From: a virus
Length of the DNA stretch: 64,000 bases
Direction: 5' to 3' (one strand)
Virus record (IMG/VR): IMGVR_UViG_3300030060_002972
Location: 19,748 to 83,747 of that record
Part shown: piece by piece, positions 1 to 8,816 of the stretch
How positions within the stretch are numbered: position 1 is the stretch's first letter
Layout of the letters: each line of letters begins with the position of its first letter
Notes under the pieces: model-generated
Databases searched by the model: none
Seen by the model: the letters and a program-made list of their open reading frames with translations, nothing else
Told to the model about the DNA's origin: nothing
Translations under genes and position numbers: made by a program

Positions 1-710
1 TGGATAGACTGCTTTATAGTCTGAACATGGTTGTCTAACCATGGTTTCCAGTAATCGTACTTTTGTACCTCCCTACTCATCTTTTCAAATCTAGTATCAC
101 AAGATATAATTACATATTTATTTTCCATGCTACTACGTTTAGTATACATAAGTACACCATAAGGTATATTAAGTTTTAGCTTTTCTTTCCCGTAATACAT
201 CCAGAGTAGGATTTGTTTAAGGTGGTATGGATGATACCTGAACTCATTCCATTTCCATAACTCTGTAGATTTTAACTCCATAGGGATGTAGAAAGTTCTA
301 TCTCTGTACTCATACTCATGTACAAAATCCGTAGTTGCAGTACACACTACGTCTTCTTCTACTCTTATGTGTACAGGAAACTGGTTTTGTTCTATAGACT
401 CCACACCATGTAGTTTACTATTCATTCTAGCTAGAAATTTAGCTTGAGTTTCTTCATTAATAAAACCCATGTACATTCTCTTCTTTGCAAACAAATCATC
501 TATTGGAGCAGACTCTCTGTCAGAGAAGAAACCATAATAAGATTGTCTTATACATGTACCCAAAGAAGAACTTCTAACTGCTTTACTCTTACCTCTAGCT
601 TTCCATTCCTCAGTACGTGCAGACATGTAAGAGTTTATCTCATCTTCACAAGATTTTTCTAAACTCTCTAGAAAAAACTCTGGGTCATATATCAAATCTT
701 TTGCATTCAT
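1..710 (-). CDS. PD-(D/E)XK exonuclease, Fe-S (Cas4/AddB-like), 3' part off the window
   Basis: The frame is open from an ATG at 710 to the left edge, so the C-terminus is missing (about 236 codons present). It is a clear homolog of the complete 274-aa gene at 43071-43895. Visible motifs, in order: a lone Cys in SSLGTCIRQSYY (about residue 52), MGFINEE, the acidic residue of ATTDFV, and the E-x-K pair in PMELKST. The B homolog ends with C-x2-C-x5-C, so a four-Cys iron-sulfur cluster as in Cas4/AddB nucleases is expected, but here it lies beyond the edge. Likely role: DNA end processing in phage replication or recombination. It is the most distal gene of the leftward operon in view. The start lacks a strong ribosome binding site. 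Confidence 0.8.
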   Translation of the reverse strand, partial: MNAKDLIYDPEFFLESLEKSCEDEINSYMSARTEEWKARGKSKAVRSSSLGTCIRQSYYGFFSDRESAPIDDLFAKKRMYMGFINEETQAKFLARMNSKLHGVESIEQNQFPVHIRVEEDVVCTATTDFVHEYEYRDRTFYIPMELKSTELWKWNEFRYHPYHLKQILLWMYYGKEKLKLNIPYGVLMYTKRSSMENKYVIISCDTRFEKMSREVQKYDYWKPWLDNHVQTIKQSI

Positions 711-751
711 AATTCTATAGGCAGTTTAAGGTCTATGCCTAGGACACATGT

Positions 752-1051
752 TTATCCTTGTTCTTGTTCTTGTATTAAGATGTCATGTAGTTCCTCTGGA
801 ATCTCTTCTTTTGGAATAGTAAAAGTAACATCAGCAGGATTCTTAGACTGACTTTTTGATTTGTCTGTCCAGAAAGCTCTGACTTTTAGACCATGTCCTG
901 CTATATTTATTATAGCATTCATAGCCAGTTTACTTCCACTAGGTCTGTTCCATCCAACACCAAGGGTAACCCATTCTTGTTTGCCTTTGCTCTGTTGAGG
1001 AGCTGAGCTTTTGTTAAGACTAGGTCTTTTGTATTGTGCTTGATAAGCCAT
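752..1051 (-). CDS. Small conserved protein next to DNA polymerase, unknown function
   Basis: A 99-aa protein starting MAYQAQYKR, with a good Shine-Dalgarno site (GGAGG) upstream. It sits directly downstream of the polymerase. The gene at 43905-44174 is its counterpart in the same position in unit B and shares the pattern LG-G-GW, then VxAFW(T/N)K and a PADxxF-like segment. The beta-rich look and place beside polymerase and exonuclease would suit a small replication accessory or ssDNA-binding protein, but no diagnostic motif is visible, so the function is left open. Confidence 0.7.
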   Translation of the reverse strand: MAYQAQYKRPSLNKSSAPQQSKGKQEWVTLGVGWNRPSGSKLAMNAIINIAGHGLKVRAFWTDKSKSQSKNPADVTFTIPKEEIPEELHDILIQEQEQG

Positions 1052-1075
1052 GTGTATTACCTCCTTTATAGTTTT

Positions 1076-3250
1076 TTAATTCCAATTATTACCTGTGTTT
1101 TTAATATCTAATGGTAGGTCTAACTCAATACCATAGTTGTATACATCTGGTATTTGAGTATCTATTCTACCTATCAGCTCATGTACCTTTTCTAACTCTG
1201 GAGTATATACATCTATCTCCATAGCATCATGAAACTCTAACCATATTCTAGACATTAGCTTTTCTTGACGGAGCATGTTGAACATTTGGATAATCCTTAT
1301 CTTATTCAAGTCAGCACTGAATGATTGTATTGGAAAATTAACTATCTGTGTTGGATTCATCCTATCTCCGATTCTCCCATATGCACTATAAGTATAGCCT
1401 ATTTTTTCTGCTGATGTCAATAACTGTTTCTGGTAAGTACCTATACCTATCTTGTCCATAGCTGTAATATATTTCTTAACAGTACTCTTAGCTACTCTGC
1501 TAGTAAGACCTGCTTTGATTAGCTCGTTAGTAAGCCTGAACTCCGTAGCTCCATACACATATGCAAAGTTTAATATCTTTGCATTCTTCCTTGTTATGCC
1601 TGTCATTTCAGAAGTCAAAGTGTGCATATCACTGCCCTTGTTGTAAGCATCTATTAGATATTTACTCTTAGCTAGATAAGCTAAGCATCTTAGTTCTGAT
1701 TGACTGGCATCCACTGTGAGGAGTGTACCATCATCCTCAAAGGTAGAACGAAAGCATGGGCGAACACGAGGAGGTATGTTCTGCATGTTAGGTTTCGTAC
1801 TAGTCATTCTACCTGTTGTAGTAGATGCCAGTTGTAGATTACAATGTAACCTACCAGAAGGAGTTACTAGCTCTGGTATTTTTGTAGTGTATGTAGTATT
1901 TAATTTAGAATACTTCCTGTAGTCTAGTACTAACTTTGCTAATGGGTGATTAATACCTTTGAGTATAGTTTCTCCAGTGCCTTCTAGGTCAAACCCAAGA
2001 CCTTGAAATGTTTCTAGAACTTGAGCAGGGCTAGAAGGGTTGATGTCATACTCTCTGTTGATTTCTTTTATTATATTATCTAGTTGTTCTGTGTTTTCTT
2101 TTGTATAAGTTTTTAACATTTCTAAATCTACACCTATACCAGAGTTCATCATCACTGATACAGGTAGTATCATATTCATATCAATTAGTCTTGCATTTTG
2201 CATCATGTCCCAATGGTTAGCATAATCATCCTTAAACATATAGTACAACTGCACTCCTGCATAGGCATCACCTGCACAGTAGTCCCTTAGTTTCTGAGTT
2301 GATTTAGCAAAGTCTTCTATCTCTATTTCTTTTGCATAGTCTACAAGATGTAGGTAATTATGAGCAAAGAACTTAAGACCCCCTACGGGTAGGTGTGGGG
2401 CAAGTTGTCGCTTGAGTATCAGAGTGTCCATAAAGTTACACTTTAATTTATCCACACCCACCAGTCTTATTAATCTAATTACATCTACTACTATGTTGTG
2501 TCCTACAATAGTTAGCTCTGAGTCTTGTACTATTTCTCTAAGTTTTTTTCTAACATCCCAATCTATTTCAAGAGCAATGCAGGATTTGCTAGAACTAAAT
2601 CCAACTGTATGAGTTACCTGTGTTTCAATGTTCCATTCAAAGTCTAGACCTAACAAGCCTTCTTCCTTGCTTTCTTCCATGACTTGGTCAAGTGAGGTAG
2701 TTAAAGGAATAGAATGTAACTCTTGTCTTAGCTCTGCCCCTGTTCTACAAAAACTTTCTATAATAGTTCTATCTAATGCTTTTTGTTTTAGTTGCTCTGG
2801 ATGTATACTAGATTCATACTCTTGGTTTATCTCTTTACATACCATTCTAGCTACATCACCCATAGCAATAACTTTATCTGGTTTTGTTTCTTCTATATCC
2901 TCTTTAAGATAGGGAGAACACCACCTTGCCTCATGAGTTTTAACTTGATAATCTTTTGGATGACATCTAATACCACAGGTTATCCAGACTTCACAACCAC
3001 CTAGATATTCTTTCATGTACTTCTTAACTACACTACCTGTACTATCTCCCCCAATCATCTTCTTAACATCCTCTGCTTGAGATGGTGTACCTAATACAAT
3101 AAGTACCCTACCACGCTGTCCATCTTGCAGTTTCAATCTAGAAAGATTGGGGGACTGACAGTGTTCAAATAATCCACACCTAAGACAATTATCCTTTAGA
3201 TTCTGGCTCTTGTATTTCTTCTTTCTTTCTGTGTAAGTTCTCGTTAGCAT
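1076..3250 (-). CDS. Family A DNA polymerase with N-terminal UDG-like Fe-S domain
   Basis: A 724-aa replicative polymerase; start at 3250 supported by GGAGGAG. Residues about 20-150 look like a family-4 uracil-DNA glycosylase fold: CLRC (22-25), GTPSQAED in place of GEAPG, then IRCHP and WCSP supplying two more cysteines, and VIAMGDVAR. Then comes a 3'-5' exonuclease (DFEW as Exo I, GHNIVVD as Exo II, YCAGDA as Exo III). The family A polymerase core has motif A VDASQSELR, motif B RKNAKILNFAYVYG and motif C FHDAMEID. It overlaps the upstream 92-aa gene out of frame by 62 nt. Whether the UDG-like part is catalytic is doubtful, because the usual motif residues are altered. The B homolog at 44188-46251 lacks the CxxC. 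Confidence 0.95.
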   Translation of the reverse strand: MLTRTYTERKKKYKSQNLKDNCLRCGLFEHCQSPNLSRLKLQDGQRGRVLIVLGTPSQAEDVKKMIGGDSTGSVVKKYMKEYLGGCEVWITCGIRCHPKDYQVKTHEARWCSPYLKEDIEETKPDKVIAMGDVARMVCKEINQEYESSIHPEQLKQKALDRTIIESFCRTGAELRQELHSIPLTTSLDQVMEESKEEGLLGLDFEWNIETQVTHTVGFSSSKSCIALEIDWDVRKKLREIVQDSELTIVGHNIVVDVIRLIRLVGVDKLKCNFMDTLILKRQLAPHLPVGGLKFFAHNYLHLVDYAKEIEIEDFAKSTQKLRDYCAGDAYAGVQLYYMFKDDYANHWDMMQNARLIDMNMILPVSVMMNSGIGVDLEMLKTYTKENTEQLDNIIKEINREYDINPSSPAQVLETFQGLGFDLEGTGETILKGINHPLAKLVLDYRKYSKLNTTYTTKIPELVTPSGRLHCNLQLASTTTGRMTSTKPNMQNIPPRVRPCFRSTFEDDGTLLTVDASQSELRCLAYLAKSKYLIDAYNKGSDMHTLTSEMTGITRKNAKILNFAYVYGATEFRLTNELIKAGLTSRVAKSTVKKYITAMDKIGIGTYQKQLLTSAEKIGYTYSAYGRIGDRMNPTQIVNFPIQSFSADLNKIRIIQMFNMLRQEKLMSRIWLEFHDAMEIDVYTPELEKVHELIGRIDTQIPDVYNYGIELDLPLDIKNTGNNWN

Positions 3251-3467
3251 CTTTCTCCTCCAGCACTACTCTAAATAATTCATCTAAGTTTCTTTGTAGT
3301 ACCCTCTGTATAATTAAATAAGCAGACACAGAATAGCTATCTGTTGTATTTGGTTTATCTAATTCTAAGCCAGTTATTATTTCTTTAGCTACCTTCTCAA
3401 TATAAAATGTCATGATTTCTTTCTGGTCTTCCTCCTGTTCTATTGCTAAGTTTTTGTAGTATCCCAT
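3189..3467 (-). CDS. Small protein between primase and polymerase, unknown
   Basis: A 92-aa charged, probably helical protein beginning MGYYKNLAIEQEED. Its start overlaps the primase stop (TAATG), and its last 62 nt overlap the polymerase start in another frame. The unit B gene at 46193-46402 shares ITGLELDK-like and RxLxRNxxxL segments and has the same overlap geometry, which argues that both are real. The N-terminal MGYYKN recurs in the B gene at 48999-49217. No enzymatic motif was seen. Confidence 0.7.
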   Translation of the reverse strand: MGYYKNLAIEQEEDQKEIMTFYIEKVAKEIITGLELDKPNTTDSYSVSAYLIIQRVLQRNLDELFRVVLEEKDANENLHRKKEEIQEPESKG

Positions 3468-4231
3468 TATAGTACCTCGTTGATTAAAGATTCCAAGTCA
3501 TCATCATCGTATTCATATGGTTTCAAGTCTGTGTATATTTCAACAACTCTGACTCCATATCCAGAGAGCTTGGTTGCTAGTAATTTAGATATTACTTTGG
3601 CATCAGGGTCAAAGTATAATACCCAAGTAGTTGCAAACTGTCTACTTAAGACAGAGAGTTTCATAAATAAATCCATCCTCATACTTGTTCCAAGTATAGC
3701 AATGCTAGGTAAACTGGTAGCTTGATATAGTTTCATAGCATCATATACTGATTCAACTAGAAAACAGTAATACTTTAATGGCTCGTGTGGTAAACACCTA
3801 GAATAACTAGGGTACACATCCTCACCACTAACTCTCTTAGGTAACAGTTTATATTTAGGTTTTCTATTTATGTATCTTATCTGTTGTCCAGATGGATTCC
3901 CATAAATATCATATGTGTCTACAAGCAGAGTGCCATTGTGATACTTACACTTAAAATCCTCTGCAATGTCTAGTCTAATATTTCTTTTCTCAAAGAAATC
4001 TTTGGCATCATCACCGTACATGTATGAGTAACTATCCAAATTTTTTTTAGCACGTCCTTTGTGTAACGCACTGTCCGTAACAGGTTTCTCATGTGCTAGG
4101 TCTATCATCCATTGTTCTAGTTTGCCAGACTTATGACAACCAAAGCAGTAGTATCCATTATCATATATAGCTAGAGATGGGTCTGTGTCCCCATGAAAAG
4201 GACACCTAGTCATAGCAACAACCTTACCCAT
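3467..4231 (-). CDS. DnaG-type primase (zinc finger plus TOPRIM)
   Basis: A 254-aa protein. The N-terminus carries a CHC2-type zinc finger: CPFHGDTDPSLAIY, then YYCFGCHKSG (C-x2-H ... C-x2-C, residues about 10-33). A TOPRIM domain follows, with the acidic residue in FLVESVYDAM and the DxD in LYFDPDAK. It is short compared with bacterial DnaG and has no helicase-binding domain, as is common in phages with a separate helicase. It makes RNA primers for the phage fork, together with the helicase (5697-6764) and polymerase (1076-3250) of the same operon. The homolog in unit B is at 46404-47144. Confidence 0.9.
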   Translation of the reverse strand: MGKVVAMTRCPFHGDTDPSLAIYDNGYYCFGCHKSGKLEQWMIDLAHEKPVTDSALHKGRAKKNLDSYSYMYGDDAKDFFEKRNIRLDIAEDFKCKYHNGTLLVDTYDIYGNPSGQQIRYINRKPKYKLLPKRVSGEDVYPSYSRCLPHEPLKYYCFLVESVYDAMKLYQATSLPSIAILGTSMRMDLFMKLSVLSRQFATTWVLYFDPDAKVISKLLATKLSGYGVRVVEIYTDLKPYEYDDDDLESLINEVL

Positions 4232-4415
4232 TATCTTCCTCTACATACTCTGCATGTCCAAACATAGATTCATCTCTATGTTCTTCATCTGGAAATGGCT
4301 CATCTTTATCAAACTTAGACTCTGCCATTTGTTGTGCAGTTTCTCTGTTGTATCCTCTTTCCATGTATGCTTCTACTAGTGCCTCTAGTAAAGTATCATT
4401 ATTTATATTACTCAT
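4224..4415 (-). CDS. Small acidic protein, unknown
   Basis: A 63-aa protein starting MSNINNDTLLEALVE. An upstream extension of the frame is open to 4553, but GAGGAG lies just before the ATG at 4415, so the shorter form is chosen. It is acidic, with a helix EAYMERGYNRETAQQMAESKF that resembles a UBA/CUE-like three-helix stretch, and a D/E-rich tail. It overlaps both neighbours by 8 nt (primase downstream). No homolog is seen in unit B. Confidence 0.6.
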   Translation of the reverse strand: MSNINNDTLLEALVEAYMERGYNRETAQQMAESKFDKDEPFPDEEHRDESMFGHAEYVEEDNG

Positions 4416-4884
4416 TGTCCACTCCTCTATACCATCTTGGTTTTTTAGCAGGGTATTTCCAAGTGGCAAACTTTGCTTTCTCATGCATATAAAAGTTCCT
4501 GTATGCAATAACAGGATTGTCGTGCTTGTACTTCTCTGGCATTGCCTGTGCAAAAGGTGTCATACCTATGTCTTCAATAGGTGGATTAGGTAGTTTCTCA
4601 ACTACTTCCCATGATTTGTGATGACCTTTATCATATCTGTATATGTACTCATTGTCTAGAAACTTTGTAAGTTCTTTGAGCCACAACCAATTAGATAGTG
4701 ATTCACCTGCCCAGATGGTACATGGGTGTTTAGGATGTACTGGTAAGTAGGGGGTATCTACTTCGTTCTGATGTAGAACGGTACATAACATTTGTGCAGA
4801 CTCTAGTATCATCTTTATAACATGCTTATCACAATGATACATAGCTGCAATAGGTGCTTCTCTATGTAGTACAAAAATGTTCAT
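4408..4884 (-). CDS. Conserved phage-type protein with CDKHVxKM signature
   Basis: A 158-aa protein; start set at 4884 (MNIFVLHREAP) because AGGGAGAAAG precedes it, rather than the upstream ATG at 4911. The striking segment is YHCDKHVIKMILESAQML, followed by HP-x-HPCTIWAGES and a Trp-rich C-terminus (WYRG). I recall such a CDKH-V-KM signature in uncharacterised proteins of marine phages, but I cannot assign a reaction. Conserved Cys and His residues could bind a metal or act catalytically. Absent from unit B as far as visible. Confidence 0.7.
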   Translation of the reverse strand: MNIFVLHREAPIAAMYHCDKHVIKMILESAQMLCTVLHQNEVDTPYLPVHPKHPCTIWAGESLSNWLWLKELTKFLDNEYIYRYDKGHHKSWEVVEKLPNPPIEDIGMTPFAQAMPEKYKHDNPVIAYRNFYMHEKAKFATWKYPAKKPRWYRGVDNE

Positions 4885-4964
4885 GACTTTCTCCCTAATG
4901 TTTTTTAACATTTTTTACAATGTTTGTAAAGTATTGTTGTACTGCTTTATGTGTTCCTACATCC

Positions 4965-4983
4965 CAACGACATCTAGTCGTTG
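4965..4983 (-). repeat. Hairpin enclosing a stop codon
   Basis: Perfect 7-bp stem CAACGAC / GTCGTTG with a 5-nt loop. The TAG stop of the gene ending at 4974 lies in the loop. There is no U-tract, so it is not a classical terminator. It could protect the mRNA 3' end or mark a processing point between the two cistrons. Confidence 0.5.
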
Positions 4984-5435
4984 TTAGATGTATCCACATT
5001 CTTCTCCATATTTTTGGTAGATTTATCAACATCTTCTTCTCCTCCTTTGTGGTCAATAAAATATTTGAAGCCTGTTTCTGGGTGTACTGCTAAGTAACTC
5101 ACATTCATTTCTTTTTGTTTTTGTGTTCTACTTAGAGGCACATCCCAGTATAGAACAGTCTGACCTTTCTTGTTTGTTCTTTTGTAGTTCTTACACATAG
5201 TTTTTACATCAACCATTTCTATCTTACCATTTGGATACATAATAATCATATCAACAGGTCCGACAGGGGACATGTTCTTGAATATAGTACAACCTTTTTT
5301 CATAAGAAAAGTTGCAACCTCATACTCATGTATACTTCCAAGATTACTATGACTCTTGGTTTGTAGCTTGTCTGGTTTTAGATTCTCCTTAAACCTCTTT
5401 TGTTTATGGAGTGGTATTCTTCTTGAGCCTCTCAT
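4974..5435 (-). CDS. PD-(D/E)XK endonuclease, Holliday-junction-resolvase-like
   Basis: A 153-aa protein; ATG at 5435 (MRGSRRIPLH) is preferred because AAAGGAG lies 9 nt upstream; an in-frame ATG exists at 5459. The core fits the PD-(D/E)XK fold: GSIHEYEVATFLMKKG (Glu on helix 1), PVGPVDMI (Asp) and IEMVDVKT (D/E-x-K). Likely role: resolving recombination or replication junctions, comparable to T7 gp3-type nucleases. It lies between helicase and primase, as does the B nuclease at 47101-47652. The C-terminus is charged and probably disordered. Confidence 0.75.
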   Translation of the reverse strand: MRGSRRIPLHKQKRFKENLKPDKLQTKSHSNLGSIHEYEVATFLMKKGCTIFKNMSPVGPVDMIIMYPNGKIEMVDVKTMCKNYKRTNKKGQTVLYWDVPLSRTQKQKEMNVSYLAVHPETGFKYFIDHKGGEEDVDKSTKNMEKNVDTSNND

Positions 5436-5700
5436 TAAACATTCTCCTTTGTTTCTCAAAGTAATTTTTTGTGCTTACCTTGTATTGTTCAAAGTCATAA
5501 GCGTGTTGTTTTACAACCACCTCTGCTTTTTGCATACAAGAACTTCTAAGTGCCTGTCCTGTTTCATCTAGTTTATCTGGAACTACATAGGTTATGTTGT
5601 TTTGCTTAACCTTCTTCCATTCCATACAAGACTGTGGTATGTCTACACTGCACACAAGTCCATCTTGTGAGTAGACAGAAAATTTGAATGTATCTTTCAT
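5404..5700 (-). CDS. Hypothetical protein after helicase
   Basis: A 98-aa protein (MKDTFKFSVYS). Its start overlaps the helicase stop as ATGA, so it is translationally coupled, and its end overlaps the nuclease gene by 32 nt. Charged, with a C-terminal helix rich in Lys and Arg. Three cysteines but no recognisable motif. No visible counterpart in unit B, where the position holds the unrelated 60-aa gene at 47649-47831. Confidence 0.65.
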   Translation of the reverse strand: MKDTFKFSVYSQDGLVCSVDIPQSCMEWKKVKQNNITYVVPDKLDETGQALRSSCMQKAEVVVKQHAYDFEQYKVSTKNYFEKQRRMFNERLKKNTTP

Positions 5701-6764
5701 TGATTCTCCTCATAATTTTCATAGTCAAATGTCAAACTATTGAAGTTGAAATTTATCAGAAACTCTGCAAGAGCAGGGTGTCTTCTAGCTTTAATAGTAG
5801 TAACATTTCTAAAGTCTGACTGGATATCTCCACCTACACCTAGCACTAGGTCAGCATGTGATATGATTCCAGCTTTTGCCTCAAGCAAGTCATCAGCTTT
5901 GGGAAACGCCTCATCCTTGTTAAGTTGGTGAGCTGTAACAATGATGATGTTCTTGTCTTGAGCTAATCGTTTCAACTCAGATGTAATATTTTCTAGGTCA
6001 TATCTTCTTTGGTCTGACCTCTTGTGTGAAGTCATGACACCAAGATAATCTAGGAATACTATGTCTGGTTTGATAGTATCAATCTCCAACTCTAGCTGTG
6101 TTGTACTAAAATCTGAGTAACAACAAGCATAGAAATCTGGGAAGTCATCTACGGAAGACAACCTCTTTCTCAGCATGGTTTCACTAAAGTCCTTGATAGA
6201 TATGTACAAGGTCTTTAGATTGTTGACACATGCATCTCTGATAAATGATAACATGATACTAGTCTTACCACGCCCAGTAAATGCACAGATAACAGCTAGT
6301 TCTTCCTTAGTCAGTCCATAGTGAAACAGATAGAACAAGTCTGTGGTTTCTGTTATCTCCATATCAGAAAACTTTTTAGATTTACTTGTCCCATATTTTA
6401 GATTGGTGGTGGAGTAATTAGCAATCTGTTCTAGTTTCTTATCTGGGTTGTCATCAGATTGAATGATTTGGTTTATCCTATGGATTCTGTTATTAGAATA
6501 CAGAGTATTGATTGCTCTATATCCAACAGTATTAGATACAGACTCATCCATATCTTTGAAGAAGATAAACTCATCACCACTGAGTGTGTCTTTTACAATA
6601 GACAGGAAGTCTGTCTTTGTAATATCTTCTGGCAACTTCTTGATTTCTTCCCACAGAACATCATACGGATACTCTAGATAGAACGAATCAAGTAGCTTAG
6701 TTAGCTGTTGTCTTCTACTAGCAGACAACAAGAATGTAAATACATTTAAGTAGATATTCTCCAC
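5697..6764 (-). CDS. Replicative DNA helicase, DnaB/RecA-fold
   Basis: A 355-aa ATPase. Walker A is CAFTGRGKTS (about residues 162-171), Walker B is PDIVFLDYLG, followed by the DnaB-type IIIVTAHQLN and an ADLVLGVGGD segment. The N-terminal 130 residues lack a clear primase domain, so priming is supplied by the separate primase gene. It unwinds the phage fork. Its homolog in unit B is at 47857-48903 (both start MEN). It is the first gene of the core replication block after a hairpin (6795-6822). Confidence 0.9.
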   Translation of the reverse strand: MENIYLNVFTFLLSASRRQQLTKLLDSFYLEYPYDVLWEEIKKLPEDITKTDFLSIVKDTLSGDEFIFFKDMDESVSNTVGYRAINTLYSNNRIHRINQIIQSDDNPDKKLEQIANYSTTNLKYGTSKSKKFSDMEITETTDLFYLFHYGLTKEELAVICAFTGRGKTSIMLSFIRDACVNNLKTLYISIKDFSETMLRKRLSSVDDFPDFYACCYSDFSTTQLELEIDTIKPDIVFLDYLGVMTSHKRSDQRRYDLENITSELKRLAQDKNIIIVTAHQLNKDEAFPKADDLLEAKAGIISHADLVLGVGGDIQSDFRNVTTIKARRHPALAEFLINFNFNSLTFDYENYEENQ

Positions 6765-6794
6765 AAGTATACTCCCTAGTCTAAACTAGTATAT

Positions 6795-6822
6795 AATAAT
6801 TGACTATATAAAGTCAATTATT
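6795..6822 (-). repeat. Hairpin between vWA gene and helicase
   Basis: Perfect 11-bp inverted repeat AATAATTGACT / AGTCAATTATT with a 6-nt AT loop. It spans the TGA stop of the vWA gene (6814) and the leader of the helicase, separating the accessory operon from the replication block. It lacks a U-tract; terminator or processing site is undecided. Confidence 0.55.
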
Positions 6823-7956
6823 TACTAGAATAACCTTTCCTAGTTTAGACAGTTCTCGTTTATACCAGTCATCTGTAAGAACAAAGTGGATAAGGTTGTG
6901 TTTAGATACATCCAACTTGAATGATGACAAGCCACCATCTGTAAAGACAATAAGACTATCATGTGGTGATACATAGTCAAGAACAGGTTTAAGATTAGTA
7001 CCACCCCAAAACTTTTTGATACTGCTTAGGATACCTGCTTTGTCCTTGAGTTTGTAAACATCAGTAATCTTGGTATCAAACAACAAGACTTCACTGTCTG
7101 GAACATGACATATAAGTTGTCCCAATGCTTTGTCCACAACTTCTCTGTCCATAGAGCCAGAACAATCTACTGCAAACAACAGCTTGGGTTTAGCAGGAGT
7201 ATTGCCATAACCTTTGGACAAGATAGTATCACACACTGGATTCCTATGTTCTCTCCTGTATGTCCTTTCTCGCTCTTGATTGTCAAAGTTACGCACAACT
7301 CGTAACAGCTCATCTAGCCACTCAGCCATCTTCTCTGGTTGTATAAGGAAATCATAGTCTATATCAATAGTACTATGTTGTGTCCCACCTGCACAGAAGG
7401 ATGAACTAGGCACTGCCCCAGCTTTCTTAGCTTCTTCTAGCCCTTGCTCAATATTGGCTTGAATAATCTGTGTTTCTATCTTAGGGGCTGAGTGTTGCCA
7501 TAGTTTCTCATTGTTGGGTAGAGTGTTACTGATGTACTGCTCAAGCTTGGATAACTCCTTGTTCAGCTTGTCGTACAGCAGCTCTGGTGGCAGCTGTGGT
7601 AGATTGGTATTCTCATAGGTCAAACCACCCAAGTACTTGCCATCTGCTAGATTGACATGGATACTGCAATCAGCAACAATATTGAATAGCTTTCTTTGTT
7701 GTTCACTCTTGCCTACATTGAAGGATAGATGTCCAAACATGCCATGCCCTAGCTCATGCTTGATAAGCTCTAGCTTGTACTTGTTATCCTTACACAAGAG
7801 GTCATCCGATATGTAGATACTGAATCTACCTTTATCACTCCAACAATATGCAGTGTCTTTCTCATCACCAGAGTAGAAGTTTATCTTGTCTACTTGGTAT
7901 ATCAACCATGGCTCATCATCAAATGATACATGGTCATGTATGTTGATAGTATTCAT
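6814..7956 (-). CDS. vWA-domain protein with HExxH zincin domain (DUF2201-like)
   Basis: A 380-aa protein. The N-terminal half holds KHELGHGMFGHL (HExxH at about residue 67), followed by NIVADCSIHVNL, the arrangement of the putative metallopeptidase domain found fused to vWA domains. The C-terminal half is a vWA domain with a complete MIDAS: FAVDCSGSMD (DxSxS), GGTNL (Thr) and VFTDGG (Asp). The start overlaps the upstream gene as ATGA. Together with the MoxR-type ATPase at 8813-9865 it forms a MoxR-vWA pair like RavA/ViaA or CbbQ/CbbO, which remodel or metallate partner proteins. The target here is unknown. No counterpart in unit B. Confidence 0.85.
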   Translation of the reverse strand: MNTINIHDHVSFDDEPWLIYQVDKINFYSGDEKDTAYCWSDKGRFSIYISDDLLCKDNKYKLELIKHELGHGMFGHLSFNVGKSEQQRKLFNIVADCSIHVNLADGKYLGGLTYENTNLPQLPPELLYDKLNKELSKLEQYISNTLPNNEKLWQHSAPKIETQIIQANIEQGLEEAKKAGAVPSSSFCAGGTQHSTIDIDYDFLIQPEKMAEWLDELLRVVRNFDNQERERTYRREHRNPVCDTILSKGYGNTPAKPKLLFAVDCSGSMDREVVDKALGQLICHVPDSEVLLFDTKITDVYKLKDKAGILSSIKKFWGGTNLKPVLDYVSPHDSLIVFTDGGLSSFKLDVSKHNLIHFVLTDDWYKRELSKLGKVILVNN

Positions 7957-8816
7957 TTGGCTCTCCTCTCTCTACGGCTTCTGTATGTAGAGATTTGTTT
8001 TGGTTTCTTGTAACTAGATTTGTGTGGTCTGTTAAACACCTTCAAGTTACGGTGGTCGCCCCACTTGTCAAATGGTAGATACCATGAAAACTTCTTGGCA
8101 TTTCTACATCTGTCAAAGTCAGTGAAGTATGTGTTTCTAGTCTTGTCATTCTTAAGACTAGGTCGCATTGGTTTGTCAATGACACATATGTCATTCTCTA
8201 GAACAGTGTGCTTGAGTTGCTCTGGAAAGGGTAACTTGGTTTCAGCACACCAGTTGTAGTATGTATCATTACATAACCTACCATCCTTTCTTGATATGTA
8301 GATAACAGACATGACTTCCTTGGGTTTGAAGCTGTGGACAAAGTTGTTCCAAGCCCTCTCTGGTCTAGGATAGTCTGCATTGAATTGCCTTGAGCTTGTG
8401 AAATCCCGAGTGTTGATGATACGAATGCCTACAACACATTGGAAATCATCTGCATTTGGTAGCTTCTCTTGGAACTTACCAATACATTTGTATCCTTTCT
8501 CCCATTGATATTCATGCTCATCTGTTATCTCTGGATTGAACTTGTGAAACCATTTGTATTCTTTGGCGTTTTTACTTCTAGTAATCTTCTGAGGTTGCAT
8601 AACCTTCTGTCTATCTGCAATAGCCGTAGAATACTCTTGAGTAACAGGCATGAAATGGCTAGATAAATAGAATCGCCACATACAATCGTCAACATCTTGT
8701 TGTAGATGATACGAGTATGGTTTTCTAGTATCATAGGTTTTCTTTGGATACTGTGTTCGTTTGGTTGTATCTCTGTGATAGTTTAGACTGAGGTAGTTTG
8801 GATTTGCTTTTCTCAT
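7953..8816 (-). CDS. Unknown protein coupled to MoxR-vWA pair
   Basis: A 287-aa protein sandwiched between the AAA+ and vWA genes and coupled to both by ATGA overlaps; the start at 8816 (MRKANPNYLSL) is preferred to the ATG at 8831 for that reason. Basic, rich in Tyr, Trp, Phe and Arg, with scattered Cys and His residues (for example DDCMWRFYLSSH, YYNWCAE, DRCRNAKKFSWYL) and a very basic tail RSRRERRAK. No family recognised. Its fixed place suggests the substrate or adaptor of the ATPase, which is inference only. Confidence 0.75.
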   Translation of the reverse strand: MRKANPNYLSLNYHRDTTKRTQYPKKTYDTRKPYSYHLQQDVDDCMWRFYLSSHFMPVTQEYSTAIADRQKVMQPQKITRSKNAKEYKWFHKFNPEITDEHEYQWEKGYKCIGKFQEKLPNADDFQCVVGIRIINTRDFTSSRQFNADYPRPERAWNNFVHSFKPKEVMSVIYISRKDGRLCNDTYYNWCAETKLPFPEQLKHTVLENDICVIDKPMRPSLKNDKTRNTYFTDFDRCRNAKKFSWYLPFDKWGDHRNLKVFNRPHKSSYKKPKQISTYRSRRERRAK

